From positions 1 to 38,168 of the forward strand of contig CAVOKZ010000039.1 in the NCBI GenBank assembly GCA_963696625.1: 38,168 nucleotides of DNA, in the 5' to 3' direction. How positions within the stretch are numbered: position 1 is the first letter of the stretch; each line of letters opens with the position of its first letter. Of this stretch, positions 5,762 through 12,797 are shown piece after piece. The stretch is from JAWVFN01 sp963696625 (GTDB lineage Bacteria > Actinomycetota > Thermoleophilia > Solirubrobacterales > 70-9). The position numbers and the translations under genes were made by a program. The notes beneath the pieces were generated by a model. The model saw only the letters and a program-made list of their open reading frames with translations, was not told the DNA's origin and searched no databases.

Positions 5762-6715
5762 CAGGAGCCGGTTCGGCTCCCTCATCAGCTCGCGCGTGCC
5801 CTTCTGCTCATACAGCACGGCGTCGGCGCGGGCGAGGCAGGTCGTCAGGTCCTCGCCGCGGCGGCGGATGATGACGCCGGCGCTCCAGGGGACGGGTGAA
5901 GTGACTCGCAACCGCTCGAGCAGGGCGTGGCTCTCGTTGCTGTCGAAGCCGAGGAGGACGAGGAAGAACTCGTCGCCGCCGAGGCGGGCGAGGATGTCGC
6001 TGAGCTCGAGCTCACCCCGCCAAGTACGTGCCAGGTCGACCAGCATGCGGTCGCCGGCGGCGTGGCCGTCGCGGTCGTTGATCTGCTTGAAGTCGTCGAT
6101 GTCGATGAGGGCCACGGTGAGCGTCATCCCGGTGCGGTCGGCGAGCGCGAAGGCGCGTTCGGTGGCGATCGCGAGACCCTTGCGGTTGAGGGCCCCGGTG
6201 AGTGCGTCGGTGTGCGCCTCGTGGCGCAGGCGGGCGCTCTGGCGCCCGAGCGTCTCGCCGACGACGACGAGCGAGACGGTCATGAAGACCCAGGCGTTCG
6301 CCGGCACCCAGGGGCCGGCGGCAAGCAGGGCGATACCGAAGGAGGTGGCGATCAGCACGACGTGGGCCCGCATCTCCGGCAGGGTGAAGAAGAAGCCCAT
6401 GTAGACGCAGAGCCAGAAGTAGCAGAAGGCGGCGACGATCTCGCCGACCGCGGTTGCGGACTGCCAGACGATCAGCGAGATCGTCAGCGTCGCGGCCGCG
6501 GCGAGCACGTGCAGGACCCAGCGCGGCAGCCGATCGCCGGCGGCCCAGATCGCGATCGCGATCGCGACGCAGGTCGCCCCGACCGAGTACAGCAGCGCAA
6601 CGGGAGTGTCGGAGGCGGGCGGGAAGGCGGCGGCCATGACGCCGCTCACTCCACCGGCGAGGAACATCACCGCGATCGTGCGAACCGCTACGGGTGGCGC
6701 GTGACCGTGCCCCAT
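5753..6715 (-). CDS. Membrane-bound diguanylate cyclase (GGDEF)
   Basis: 320 residues from ATG 6715. Several hydrophobic segments fill residues about 10-160 (TIAVMFLAGGVSGVMAAAF, ATCVAIAIAIWAAG, VLHVLAAAATLTISLIVW, AAFCYFWLCVYMGFFF, VVLIATSFGIALLAAG), a MASE-like membrane sensor. A GGDEF domain follows, with DALTGALNRKGL, ALIDIDDFKQINDRDGHAAG and GGDEF at 246-250. No RxxD stands five residues before GGDEF (ELSD instead), so product inhibition at the I-site is not expected. The last codons and stop lie within the third tRNA-end repeat, so the C-terminus may have been altered by integration. It is downstream of the M23 peptidase gene on the same strand, with a 77-nt gap. Confidence 0.9.
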   Translation of the reverse strand: MGHGHAPPVAVRTIAVMFLAGGVSGVMAAAFPPASDTPVALLYSVGATCVAIAIAIWAAGDRLPRWVLHVLAAAATLTISLIVWQSATAVGEIVAAFCYFWLCVYMGFFFTLPEMRAHVVLIATSFGIALLAAGPWVPANAWVFMTVSLVVVGETLGRQSARLRHEAHTDALTGALNRKGLAIATERAFALADRTGMTLTVALIDIDDFKQINDRDGHAAGDRMLVDLARTWRGELELSDILARLGGDEFFLVLLGFDSNESHALLERLRVTSPVPWSAGVIIRRRGEDLTTCLARADAVLYEQKGTRELMREPNRLLWA

Positions 6716-6792
6716 ACCTCGATCATCGGCTGCGCGGGGAGATTGGGCGAGCAGGAAGGGCGCCCGGCGACTCCGGTTGGACAAGTGTTCGT

Positions 6793-7593
6793 CTAGGAGT
6801 ACGCGTCCCAGAGCTTCAGCGAGGGCAGCGGGTCGTACGGGGCGCCGCCCGTGAACCAGCCGGGGGCCGTCCACATCTCGAAGTGCAGGTGGCAGCCCTG
6901 CGAGTCCCCGGTGTTGCCGACGTTGCCGATCGGGGCGCCGACCGGGACGGTCGTTCCCTTGGCCGCGACCGACGGCGCGGCGAGGTGCATGTAGGCGTAG
7001 TCCTCGAAGGTGATGTTGCTGCGGATCACGACGTAGTTGCCGGCGCCGCCGGCCTGGAAGCTGTTGACCCGCACGAAACCGCCGCTCGCGGCGCGCAGCG
7101 GCGTGTTGCAGGCCGCGATCACGTCCTGGCCCTGGTGGATGTGGTCGCCGCGCGGGGCGCCGAAGACGGCGCCGGCGCCGCCGAAGTTATGCGGACCGAC
7201 GACGGGGAAGAGGAACTGGCCCGATCCGGGCGCCCTGAGGCGGACGGCCAGAGCCTTGATCTTCTTCGCCTGGCCGCGCTGGACGATGCCGTCCCGCGGC
7301 TTCTGGTGGGTGGCCTCGTAGGCCTTGACGCTCCGGCGGGTCGACTTGCCGAACATGCCGTCCTGCGCAGCCGCAAGCGAAACCACGGACAGGTATCCCT
7401 GAAGCGTCTTCACGTCTTTCCCCGACATCCCGGTGCGCATGGCGCGCGTGCCGTACTTGAAGTTCTTGACCTTCGCCGCCGTGGCCGGGTTGACCGGTTT
7501 GGCGGTCTTCTTTGCCGGTTTCTTCGTCGCGCCGTACGCGTTTACGCATACGAGCAGGCTGAGAGCGCCGATGATGGCGACGAGCCGCTTCAT
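6793..7593 (-). CDS. Secreted M23 metallopeptidase with peptidoglycan-binding domain
   Basis: 266 residues. ATG 7593 is chosen because a strong Shine-Dalgarno (AAAGGAGGT) precedes it by about five bases and a signal peptide follows (MKRLVAIIGALSLLVCVNAY, cut near YGA). A Lys/Ala-rich linker leads to a peptidoglycan-binding_1 domain (MSGKDVKTLQGYLSVV through DGMFGKSTRRSVKAYEATHQ). The M23/LytM domain carries the zinc ligands in GDHIHQGQD and the HLHFEMW (HxH) motif near the C-terminus. Such enzymes cut peptide cross-links of the cell wall. It is divergent from thrS, with about 115 bp between start codons. Confidence 0.92.
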   Translation of the reverse strand: MKRLVAIIGALSLLVCVNAYGATKKPAKKTAKPVNPATAAKVKNFKYGTRAMRTGMSGKDVKTLQGYLSVVSLAAAQDGMFGKSTRRSVKAYEATHQKPRDGIVQRGQAKKIKALAVRLRAPGSGQFLFPVVGPHNFGGAGAVFGAPRGDHIHQGQDVIAACNTPLRAASGGFVRVNSFQAGGAGNYVVIRSNITFEDYAYMHLAAPSVAAKGTTVPVGAPIGNVGNTGDSQGCHLHFEMWTAPGWFTGGAPYDPLPSLKLWDAYS

Positions 7594-7708
7594 CGCTACC
7601 TCCTTTCGGTCTTGCAGGAACACCCTCCTGCGCCGGGGGTTGCGGCCGCAACGGTTCGTGCGAGGGTACGCGTAGGATCAGCCGCCACGAAGCATCACGA
7701 ATCACGCC

Positions 7709-9637
7709 ATGCCCGATACCAAGTTGAAAGTAACGCTCCCTGACGGATCCGCCCTCGACCTCGAGGCCGGCGCCACGGGCGCCGACGCGGCGGCCGCGAT
7801 CGGCCCCGGCCTCGCCAAGGCGGCGCTCGCGGTCAAGGCCGACGGCGAGCTGCGCGACCTCTCGGCGCCGCTTTCGGGCGGGGAGGAGATCGAGATCGTC
7901 ACCAACAAGTCGCCCGAGGCGCTCGAGCTCGTCCGCCACGACGCCGCCCACGTGCTCGCCGAGGCCGCGCTCGAGCTCTATCCCGAGGCCAAGATCTCGA
8001 TCGGGCCGCCGATCGCCGACGGCTTCTACTACGACATCGACTTCGGCGACACCGCGCCCGGGGAGGAGGACCTCCAGCGCCTCGAGGACGCGATGAACGC
8101 CCACGTCAAGGCCGACGAGCCGTTCGGGCGCCGCGAGATCCCGGTCTCGGAGGCGCTCGAGCTGTTTCGCTCGCAGGGCCAGGACTACAAGGTCGAGCTG
8201 ATCGAGGACCTCGTCCGCGACGAGGGCACCGAGACCGTTTCGCTCTATCGCAACGGCCCCTTCGAGGACCTCTGCCGCGGGCCGCACGGGCCCTCGACCG
8301 GGCGGATCAAGGCGTTCAAGCTGACCTCGCTCGCCGGCGCCTACTGGCGCGGCAAGGAGTCGAACCCGATGCTGACCCGCGTCTACGGCACCGCCTTCCT
8401 CTCCGAGGACGCTCTTGCCGAGCATCTCGAGCGGATCGAGCAGGCCAAGGCCCGCGACCACCGCAAGCTCGGCCCCGAGCTCGGCCTGTTCATGCTGCGC
8501 GAGGAGGCGCCGGGGATGCCGTTCTGGCTGCCGCAGGGCACGGTGCTGCTCGGCCTGATCCAGAACGAGGTCCGCAAGCAGCTCGAGCGCCGGGGTTACG
8601 AGGAGATCAAGACCCCGCACATCCTCGACAAGGAGCTCTGGCACCGCTCCGGGCACTGGGAGAACTACGTCGAGAACATGTACTTCACCCAGGCCGGCGA
8701 GCGCAATTTCGCCCTGCGGCCGATGAACTGCCCCGGCGCCTGCCTCACCTTCGGCACCGGCCGCCACTCTTACCGCGAGCTGCCGTTGAGGCTCGCCGAG
8801 TTCGGCCAGGTCTACCGCAACGAAATGGAGGGGGTGCTCCACGGGCTGCTGCGCGTGCGCTCCTTCACCCAGGACGACGCCCACGTCTACTGCACCGAGG
8901 AGCAGATCACCGGCGAGGTGATCGACATCTGCGAGGCGATCGACGAGCTCTATGACCGCTTCGGCTTCGAGGACGTGCGTGTCGAGCTCTCGACCAGGCC
9001 CGAGAAGTCGATCGGCACCGAGGAGCAATGGGAGAGGGCCGAGGGCGCGCTGCGCGAGGCGCTCGAAAAACAGGGCCGCGAGTACCAGCTCAACGCCGGC
9101 GACGGCGCCTTCTACGGCCCGAAGATCGACTTCCACGTCACCGACGCCCTCGGCCGCTCGTGGCAGTGCGGCACCTGCCAGCTCGACTTCTTCATGCCCG
9201 AGCGCTTCGACCTCTCCTACACCGGGGCCGATAACGCCCCGCACCGGCCGGTGATGATCCACCGCGCCCTGCTCGGCTCGATGGAGCGCTTTGCCGGCGT
9301 GCTGATCGAGCACTACGGCGGGCGCTTCCCGCTGTGGCTGGCGCCGACGCAGGTGCTCGTGGTGCCTGTCGCCGACCGCCACAACGACTACGCCGCCAAG
9401 GTCGCCGAAACCCTGCGCGACTCGGGCCTGCGCGTGAGCGTCGACGAGCGCAGCGAGTCGGTCGGGCGCAAGATCCGCGACGCCGAGCTCGCCCGGGCCC
9501 CGTACATGGTGGTGGTGGGCGACAAGGAGCAGGAGTCCGGCAAGGTCGCGCCGCGCTCGCACGAACAGGGCGAGCTCGGCGAGATGGAGGTCAACAAGCT
9601 CGTCGAGCGGCTCCAAGGTGAGTATGCTTCGGCGTAG
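7709..9637 (+). CDS. thrS: Threonyl-tRNA synthetase
   Basis: 642 residues, full length for the bacterial enzyme. The N-terminal TGS domain (KVTLPDGSALDLEAG) is followed by an editing domain with HDAAHVLAEA and CRGPHGPSTG. The class II catalytic core has MNCPGACLTF (zinc Cys), RLAEFGQVYRNEMEG (motif 2), MIHRALLGSMERF (motif 3) and QCGTCQLDFF. The anticodon-binding domain begins near PLWLAPTQVLVVPV. It charges tRNA-Thr. The ATG start lacks an obvious Shine-Dalgarno. No T-box leader fits in the short upstream region. It heads the translation block with infC-rpmI-rplT, as in many bacteria. Confidence 0.98.
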   Translation: MPDTKLKVTLPDGSALDLEAGATGADAAAAIGPGLAKAALAVKADGELRDLSAPLSGGEEIEIVTNKSPEALELVRHDAAHVLAEAALELYPEAKISIGPPIADGFYYDIDFGDTAPGEEDLQRLEDAMNAHVKADEPFGRREIPVSEALELFRSQGQDYKVELIEDLVRDEGTETVSLYRNGPFEDLCRGPHGPSTGRIKAFKLTSLAGAYWRGKESNPMLTRVYGTAFLSEDALAEHLERIEQAKARDHRKLGPELGLFMLREEAPGMPFWLPQGTVLLGLIQNEVRKQLERRGYEEIKTPHILDKELWHRSGHWENYVENMYFTQAGERNFALRPMNCPGACLTFGTGRHSYRELPLRLAEFGQVYRNEMEGVLHGLLRVRSFTQDDAHVYCTEEQITGEVIDICEAIDELYDRFGFEDVRVELSTRPEKSIGTEEQWERAEGALREALEKQGREYQLNAGDGAFYGPKIDFHVTDALGRSWQCGTCQLDFFMPERFDLSYTGADNAPHRPVMIHRALLGSMERFAGVLIEHYGGRFPLWLAPTQVLVVPVADRHNDYAAKVAETLRDSGLRVSVDERSESVGRKIRDAELARAPYMVVVGDKEQESGKVAPRSHEQGELGEMEVNKLVERLQGEYASA

Positions 9638-9685
9638 TGTCTTCCTCTTTCACCGCTTGAGCGCGCTGCGCCACACGCATATTTA

Positions 9686-10264
9686 GTGGCCGTCTCGCGT
9701 TTCGACCGCCGACCGCCTGAGCGCGACTCGACTCGCATCAACGAGCGGATCCGCGTTCCCGAGGTGCGGCTCGTCGACGAGAAGGGCGAGCAGGTCGGCG
9801 TGATGAAGACCCCTGACGCCCTGGCTTTCGCTCAGGAGCGCGAGCTCGACCTGGTCGAGGTCGCCCCGGAGGCACGGCCGCCCGTGTGCCGGGTCCTCGA
9901 CTACTCCAAGTACAAATACGAGCTGGAGCAAAAGGCCAAGGCCGCTCGCAAACACCAGACCCAGGTCAACACCCGCGAGATCAAGCTGCGCCCGAAGATC
10001 GCCCAGCACGACTACGAGACGAAGACCGGTCACGTCGAGCGCTTCCTGCGCGGCGGTGACAAGGTCAAGGTGACGATCATGTTCCGCGGCCGCGAGAACA
10101 GCCATCCCGAGCGCGGCCGGGCGCTGCTGCAGCGGGTCGCCGACGACCTCGGCGAGATCGCCGTGGTCGAGCAGGCGCCGATGCAGGAGGGCCGCAACAT
10201 GCACATGCTTGTTGCACCGACGTCCGCCGCTGCCGCCGAGAAGAACGGCGACGCGAGCTCCTAG
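9686..10264 (+). CDS. infC: Translation initiation factor IF-3
   Basis: 192 residues from GTG 9686, 48 nt after thrS. The N-domain has INERIRVPEVRLVDEKGEQ, VGVMKTPDALAFAQERELDL and VEVAPEARPPVCRVLDYSKY. The C-domain has QVNTREIKLRPKI, FLRGGDKVKVTIMFRGRE and the terminal RNMHMLVAP. IF-3 binds the 30S subunit and checks initiator tRNA and start codon. Many infC genes use AUU for autoregulation; here the best start is GTG. The tail after VAP (TSAAAAEKNGDASS) is a low-complexity extension. The infC-rpmI-rplT order is the classical operon. Confidence 0.97.
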   Translation: MAVSRFDRRPPERDSTRINERIRVPEVRLVDEKGEQVGVMKTPDALAFAQERELDLVEVAPEARPPVCRVLDYSKYKYELEQKAKAARKHQTQVNTREIKLRPKIAQHDYETKTGHVERFLRGGDKVKVTIMFRGRENSHPERGRALLQRVADDLGEIAVVEQAPMQEGRNMHMLVAPTSAAAAEKNGDASS

Positions 10265-10312
10265 GTCGCTGGCCGCTGGAATCCAGCGTCGAGCGACCAG
10301 CGACTAGCGGCC
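10262..10312. repeat. CCAGCG-type palindromic repeat between infC and rpmI
   Basis: The spacer is built of CGCTGG and CCAGCG units around a centre near TGGAATCCA. It matches, in opposite orientation, the argJ-argB spacer at 17602-17657. It can fold into a long hairpin and looks like a REP-type intergenic element of this genome. It separates the infC stop from the rpmI start. Confidence 0.6.
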
Positions 10313-10341
10313 GCAGTTCTCTGCTTCAATAGACGACCCTC

Positions 10342-10545
10342 ATGCCGAAGATGAAGACCCATTCGGGCGCCAAGAAGCGCTTCCGCAAGACCGCCAAGGG
10401 CAAGCTGCGCGGACGTCGCGCCTACTCGAGCCACATCCTCGAGAAGAAGTCGCCTGGCCGCAAGCGGCGGTTCAAGCGCCCGGTCGTGATCAAGAAGGCC
10501 GACGAGAAGCACGTCAACACGCTGCTCGCGGGCAAGGGCCGATAG
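10342..10545 (+). CDS. rpmI: 50S ribosomal protein L35
   Basis: 67 residues. The family start MPKMKTHSGAKKRFRKTAKG is unmistakable, followed by KLRGRRAYSSHILEKKSPGR and the basic C-terminus. The stop (TAG 10543-10545) abuts the ATG of rplT, so the two are translationally coupled. It is a small basic protein of the large ribosomal subunit. Confidence 0.98.
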   Translation: MPKMKTHSGAKKRFRKTAKGKLRGRRAYSSHILEKKSPGRKRRFKRPVVIKKADEKHVNTLLAGKGR

Positions 10546-10905
10546 ATGCCGCGCGCAACCTCATCGGTCGCCTCGCGGCGGCGGCGCAAGAAGGTCCTCA
10601 AGCAGGCGAAGGGCTACTTCGGGCGCAAGAAGAACAGCCCGCGGTTGGCCGGCGAGCAGGTCGCGCGGTCGGGCAACTACGCCTACCGCGACCGGCGCGT
10701 GCGCAAGCGCGACTTCCGGCGGCTGTGGATCACGCGGATCAACGCCGCGGCCCGGCAGGAGGGCATGAGCTACTCCGAGCTGATGCACGGCCTCAAGGAG
10801 GCCGAGGTCGAGGTCAACCGCAAGATGCTCGCCGACATCGCCGTCAGCGATCCCGACGGTTTTCGCCGATTTGTCGAACGTGCCCGGGAGGCCACGGCGA
10901 GCTAG
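10546..10905 (+). CDS. rplT: 50S ribosomal protein L20
   Basis: 119 residues, normal length. Motifs: VASRRRRKKVLKQAKGYFGR, NYAYRDRRVRKRDFRRLWIT and RINAAARQEGMSYSELMHGL. L20 is an early assembly protein binding 23S rRNA and in some bacteria represses its own operon through mRNA binding; no such site can be identified here. It starts directly after the rpmI stop and is followed by an intrinsic terminator. Confidence 0.98.
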   Translation: MPRATSSVASRRRRKKVLKQAKGYFGRKKNSPRLAGEQVARSGNYAYRDRRVRKRDFRRLWITRINAAARQEGMSYSELMHGLKEAEVEVNRKMLADIAVSDPDGFRRFVERAREATAS

Positions 10906-10929
10906 CCGAGGTCACAGAGATCATTCCCC

Positions 10930-10958
10930 GGGCGGTCCGCGAAGCGGCCGCCCTTTTT
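10930..10958 (+). terminator. Intrinsic terminator after rplT
   Basis: GGGCGGTCCGC (10930-10940) pairs with GCGGCCGCCC (10944-10953) around a GAA loop, with one bulged T, followed by TTTTT at 10954-10958. It lies 25 nt after the rplT stop and 18 nt before the next start codon. It should end the thrS/infC-rpmI-rplT transcript or lower read-through into the methyltransferase gene. Confidence 0.85.
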
Positions 10959-10975
10959 CGTTCCGGGACCCAAAC

Positions 10976-11677
10976 ATGACCATCACAAGCCCACAAAACG
11001 AGAAGCTGAAGCTGGTGCGCAAGCTCCAGCAGCGAAAGCACCGCGAACGCGAAGGGCTGTTCGTCGGCGAAGGCGAGGATCTCGTCGCCGCGGCGCAGGC
11101 CGCCGGCCGCGAGCCGGTCGAGCTGCTGACCGCCGCCGGCGCCGGGCTCGGGGGAGATGAGGTCGAGCCCGAGCTGCTCGACGCGGTTTCGGCGCTCGGC
11201 TCGGGGACCCGGGCCCTGGGGATCTGGCGCAGCGAGGAGTCGCCGATCGAGGGTGCCGTCGTCACCTACCTCCACGGTGTCGGCGACCCGGCGAACGTCG
11301 GCGCGATCATACGCAGCGCGCTCGCGCTCGCCGGAGGCACCGTCGTGCTCGGCCGGGGGACGGCGGACCCGTACTCACCGAAGGCTGTGCGGGCTTCGAT
11401 GGGCGCACTCTTCTCGCAGCCGCTTGCGCGGGCCGGGTTCGAGCAGACCCCGGCGCCGCGGGTCGCGCTCGTCGCCCACGGCGGCGATCCGCTCGAGCAG
11501 ATCGGCGAGCCGCCGCTGACGCTCGTGCTCGGCGCCGAGCGAGAAGGGCTTCCCGGCGAGGTGCTCGCGAGCTGTGAGCGCCAAGTGACCATTCCCCTGC
11601 GTGAAGGGGCCGAATCGCTCAATGTCGCCGCGGCGGCGGCGATCGCACTGCAGCGGATAGGGTCGCCAGGTGGCTGA
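10976..11677 (+). CDS. TrmH-family (SpoU) RNA 2'-O-methyltransferase
   Basis: 233 residues from ATG 10976 (ITSPQNEKLKLVRKLQQRKH). The N-terminal substrate-binding part is followed by the SPOUT methyltransferase domain with motif 1 (GDPANVGAIIRSALALAGG), motif 2 (LVLGAEREGLPGEV) and motif 3 (IPLREGAESLNVAAAAAIAL). The NVGAIIR Arg and the final SLNVA..AAIAL are the catalytic and SAM-binding hallmarks. It transfers a methyl group to a ribose 2'-OH in rRNA or tRNA; the target cannot be inferred. The 3' end overlaps the pheS start by 8 nt. An rRNA methyltransferase just before pheS is common in bacteria. Confidence 0.93.
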   Translation: MTITSPQNEKLKLVRKLQQRKHREREGLFVGEGEDLVAAAQAAGREPVELLTAAGAGLGGDEVEPELLDAVSALGSGTRALGIWRSEESPIEGAVVTYLHGVGDPANVGAIIRSALALAGGTVVLGRGTADPYSPKAVRASMGALFSQPLARAGFEQTPAPRVALVAHGGDPLEQIGEPPLTLVLGAEREGLPGEVLASCERQVTIPLREGAESLNVAAAAAIALQRIGSPGG

Positions 11678-12797
11678 CGCGACGACACGAATCGGCGAGA
11701 TCCGCCGCGAGGGGGAGGCCGAGATCGGGGCGGCCGACGACACCGCGGCGCTCGAGGAGCTGCGCGTGCGCTTCCTCGGCCGCAAGGCCGAGCTGACGAC
11801 GATCCTGCGCGGCATCGCCGAGCTCCCCGCCGATGAGCGCGGTCCCGTCGGCAAGGCCGGCAACGAGACGCGGGTGGCGCTCGAGCAGCTGCTCGAGGCG
11901 CGCCTCGCCGAGCTCGACTCGGCCGAGGTCCTCGCCCGGCTCGGATCGGACCGGGTCGACGTCACCCTTCCCGGTGCGCCCGCGCGCCGGCCCGGCGCGC
12001 TGCACCTGGTCACCCGCACCCGGCGCCTGATCGAGGACACGATGATCGGCCTCGGCTACCGGGTCCTCGCCGGTCCCGAGATCGAGATCGACTACTACAA
12101 CTTCACGGCGCTCAACCACCCGCCCGGCCACCCGGCGCGGATGGAGCAGGACACGCTCTACGTCGCTCCCGGGACGCTGTCGAAGGCGGCGCTCGATGCC
12201 GCGCACGAGACCAGCCCCGGGACCCCGGAAGGCGAGCTGGTCATGCTCCGCACCCACACCTCGCCGATGCAGATCCGGGCGATGGAGGCCCAGGGGCCGC
12301 CGATCTTCGTCGCCGTCCCCGGCAAGGCATTCCGCCGCGACACGATCGACGCGACCCACCTGCCGATGTTCCACCAGATGGAGGGGCTCGCGATCGGGGA
12401 TCAGATCACCCTCGCCGACCTCCAGGGAACGCTCGAGGCGATGCTCGCCGGGCTCTTCGGCGAGGGCGTCGAGGCGCGGATGCGGCCGCACTTCTTCCCC
12501 TTCACCGAGCCCAGCGTCGAGTTCGACGTCTCCTGCTACCGCTGTGGCGGCAGTGGCCGGCTCGAGGGCGAGCGCTGCACGCTGTGCAAGGGCGTCGGCT
12601 GGATCGAGGTCGGCGGCGCCGGCATGGTCGACCCCAACGTCCTGGGCTTCGTCGCCGAGAACGGCTACGACTCGGAGGACGTGCAGGGATTCGCCTTCGG
12701 CTTCGGCATCGAGCGGATGGCGATGCTGCTCCACGGCCTACCCGACCTGCGCCTCTTCGTCGAGAACGACGTACGCGTCTTGGGGCAGTTCGCATGA
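11670..12797 (+). CDS. pheS: Phenylalanyl-tRNA synthetase alpha subunit
   Basis: 375 residues from GTG 11670, overlapping the methyltransferase gene. An N-terminal coiled-coil arm (LEELRVRFLGRKAELTTILR) precedes the class II core with motif 2 (GKAFRRDTIDATHLPMFHQM, EGLAIGD) and motif 3 (GFGIERMAMLLHGLPDLRLF). A Cys-rich insertion at about 290-315 (CYRCGGSGRLEGERCTLCKG, then VGW) gives two CxxC pairs and may bind zinc; shorter forms occur in some other bacterial PheS. With pheT it forms the alpha2-beta2 enzyme that charges tRNA-Phe. The stop overlaps the pheT ATG (ATGA). Confidence 0.98.
   Translation: MADATTRIGEIRREGEAEIGAADDTAALEELRVRFLGRKAELTTILRGIAELPADERGPVGKAGNETRVALEQLLEARLAELDSAEVLARLGSDRVDVTLPGAPARRPGALHLVTRTRRLIEDTMIGLGYRVLAGPEIEIDYYNFTALNHPPGHPARMEQDTLYVAPGTLSKAALDAAHETSPGTPEGELVMLRTHTSPMQIRAMEAQGPPIFVAVPGKAFRRDTIDATHLPMFHQMEGLAIGDQITLADLQGTLEAMLAGLFGEGVEARMRPHFFPFTEPSVEFDVSCYRCGGSGRLEGERCTLCKGVGWIEVGGAGMVDPNVLGFVAENGYDSEDVQGFAFGFGIERMAMLLHGLPDLRLFVENDVRVLGQFA

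Noticed and set aside
7187..9616. An 809-codon open frame opposite thrS
   Set aside because: It is antisense to a full-length threonyl-tRNA synthetase, with composition typical of shadow frames (long runs of Leu, Val, Glu, Arg).
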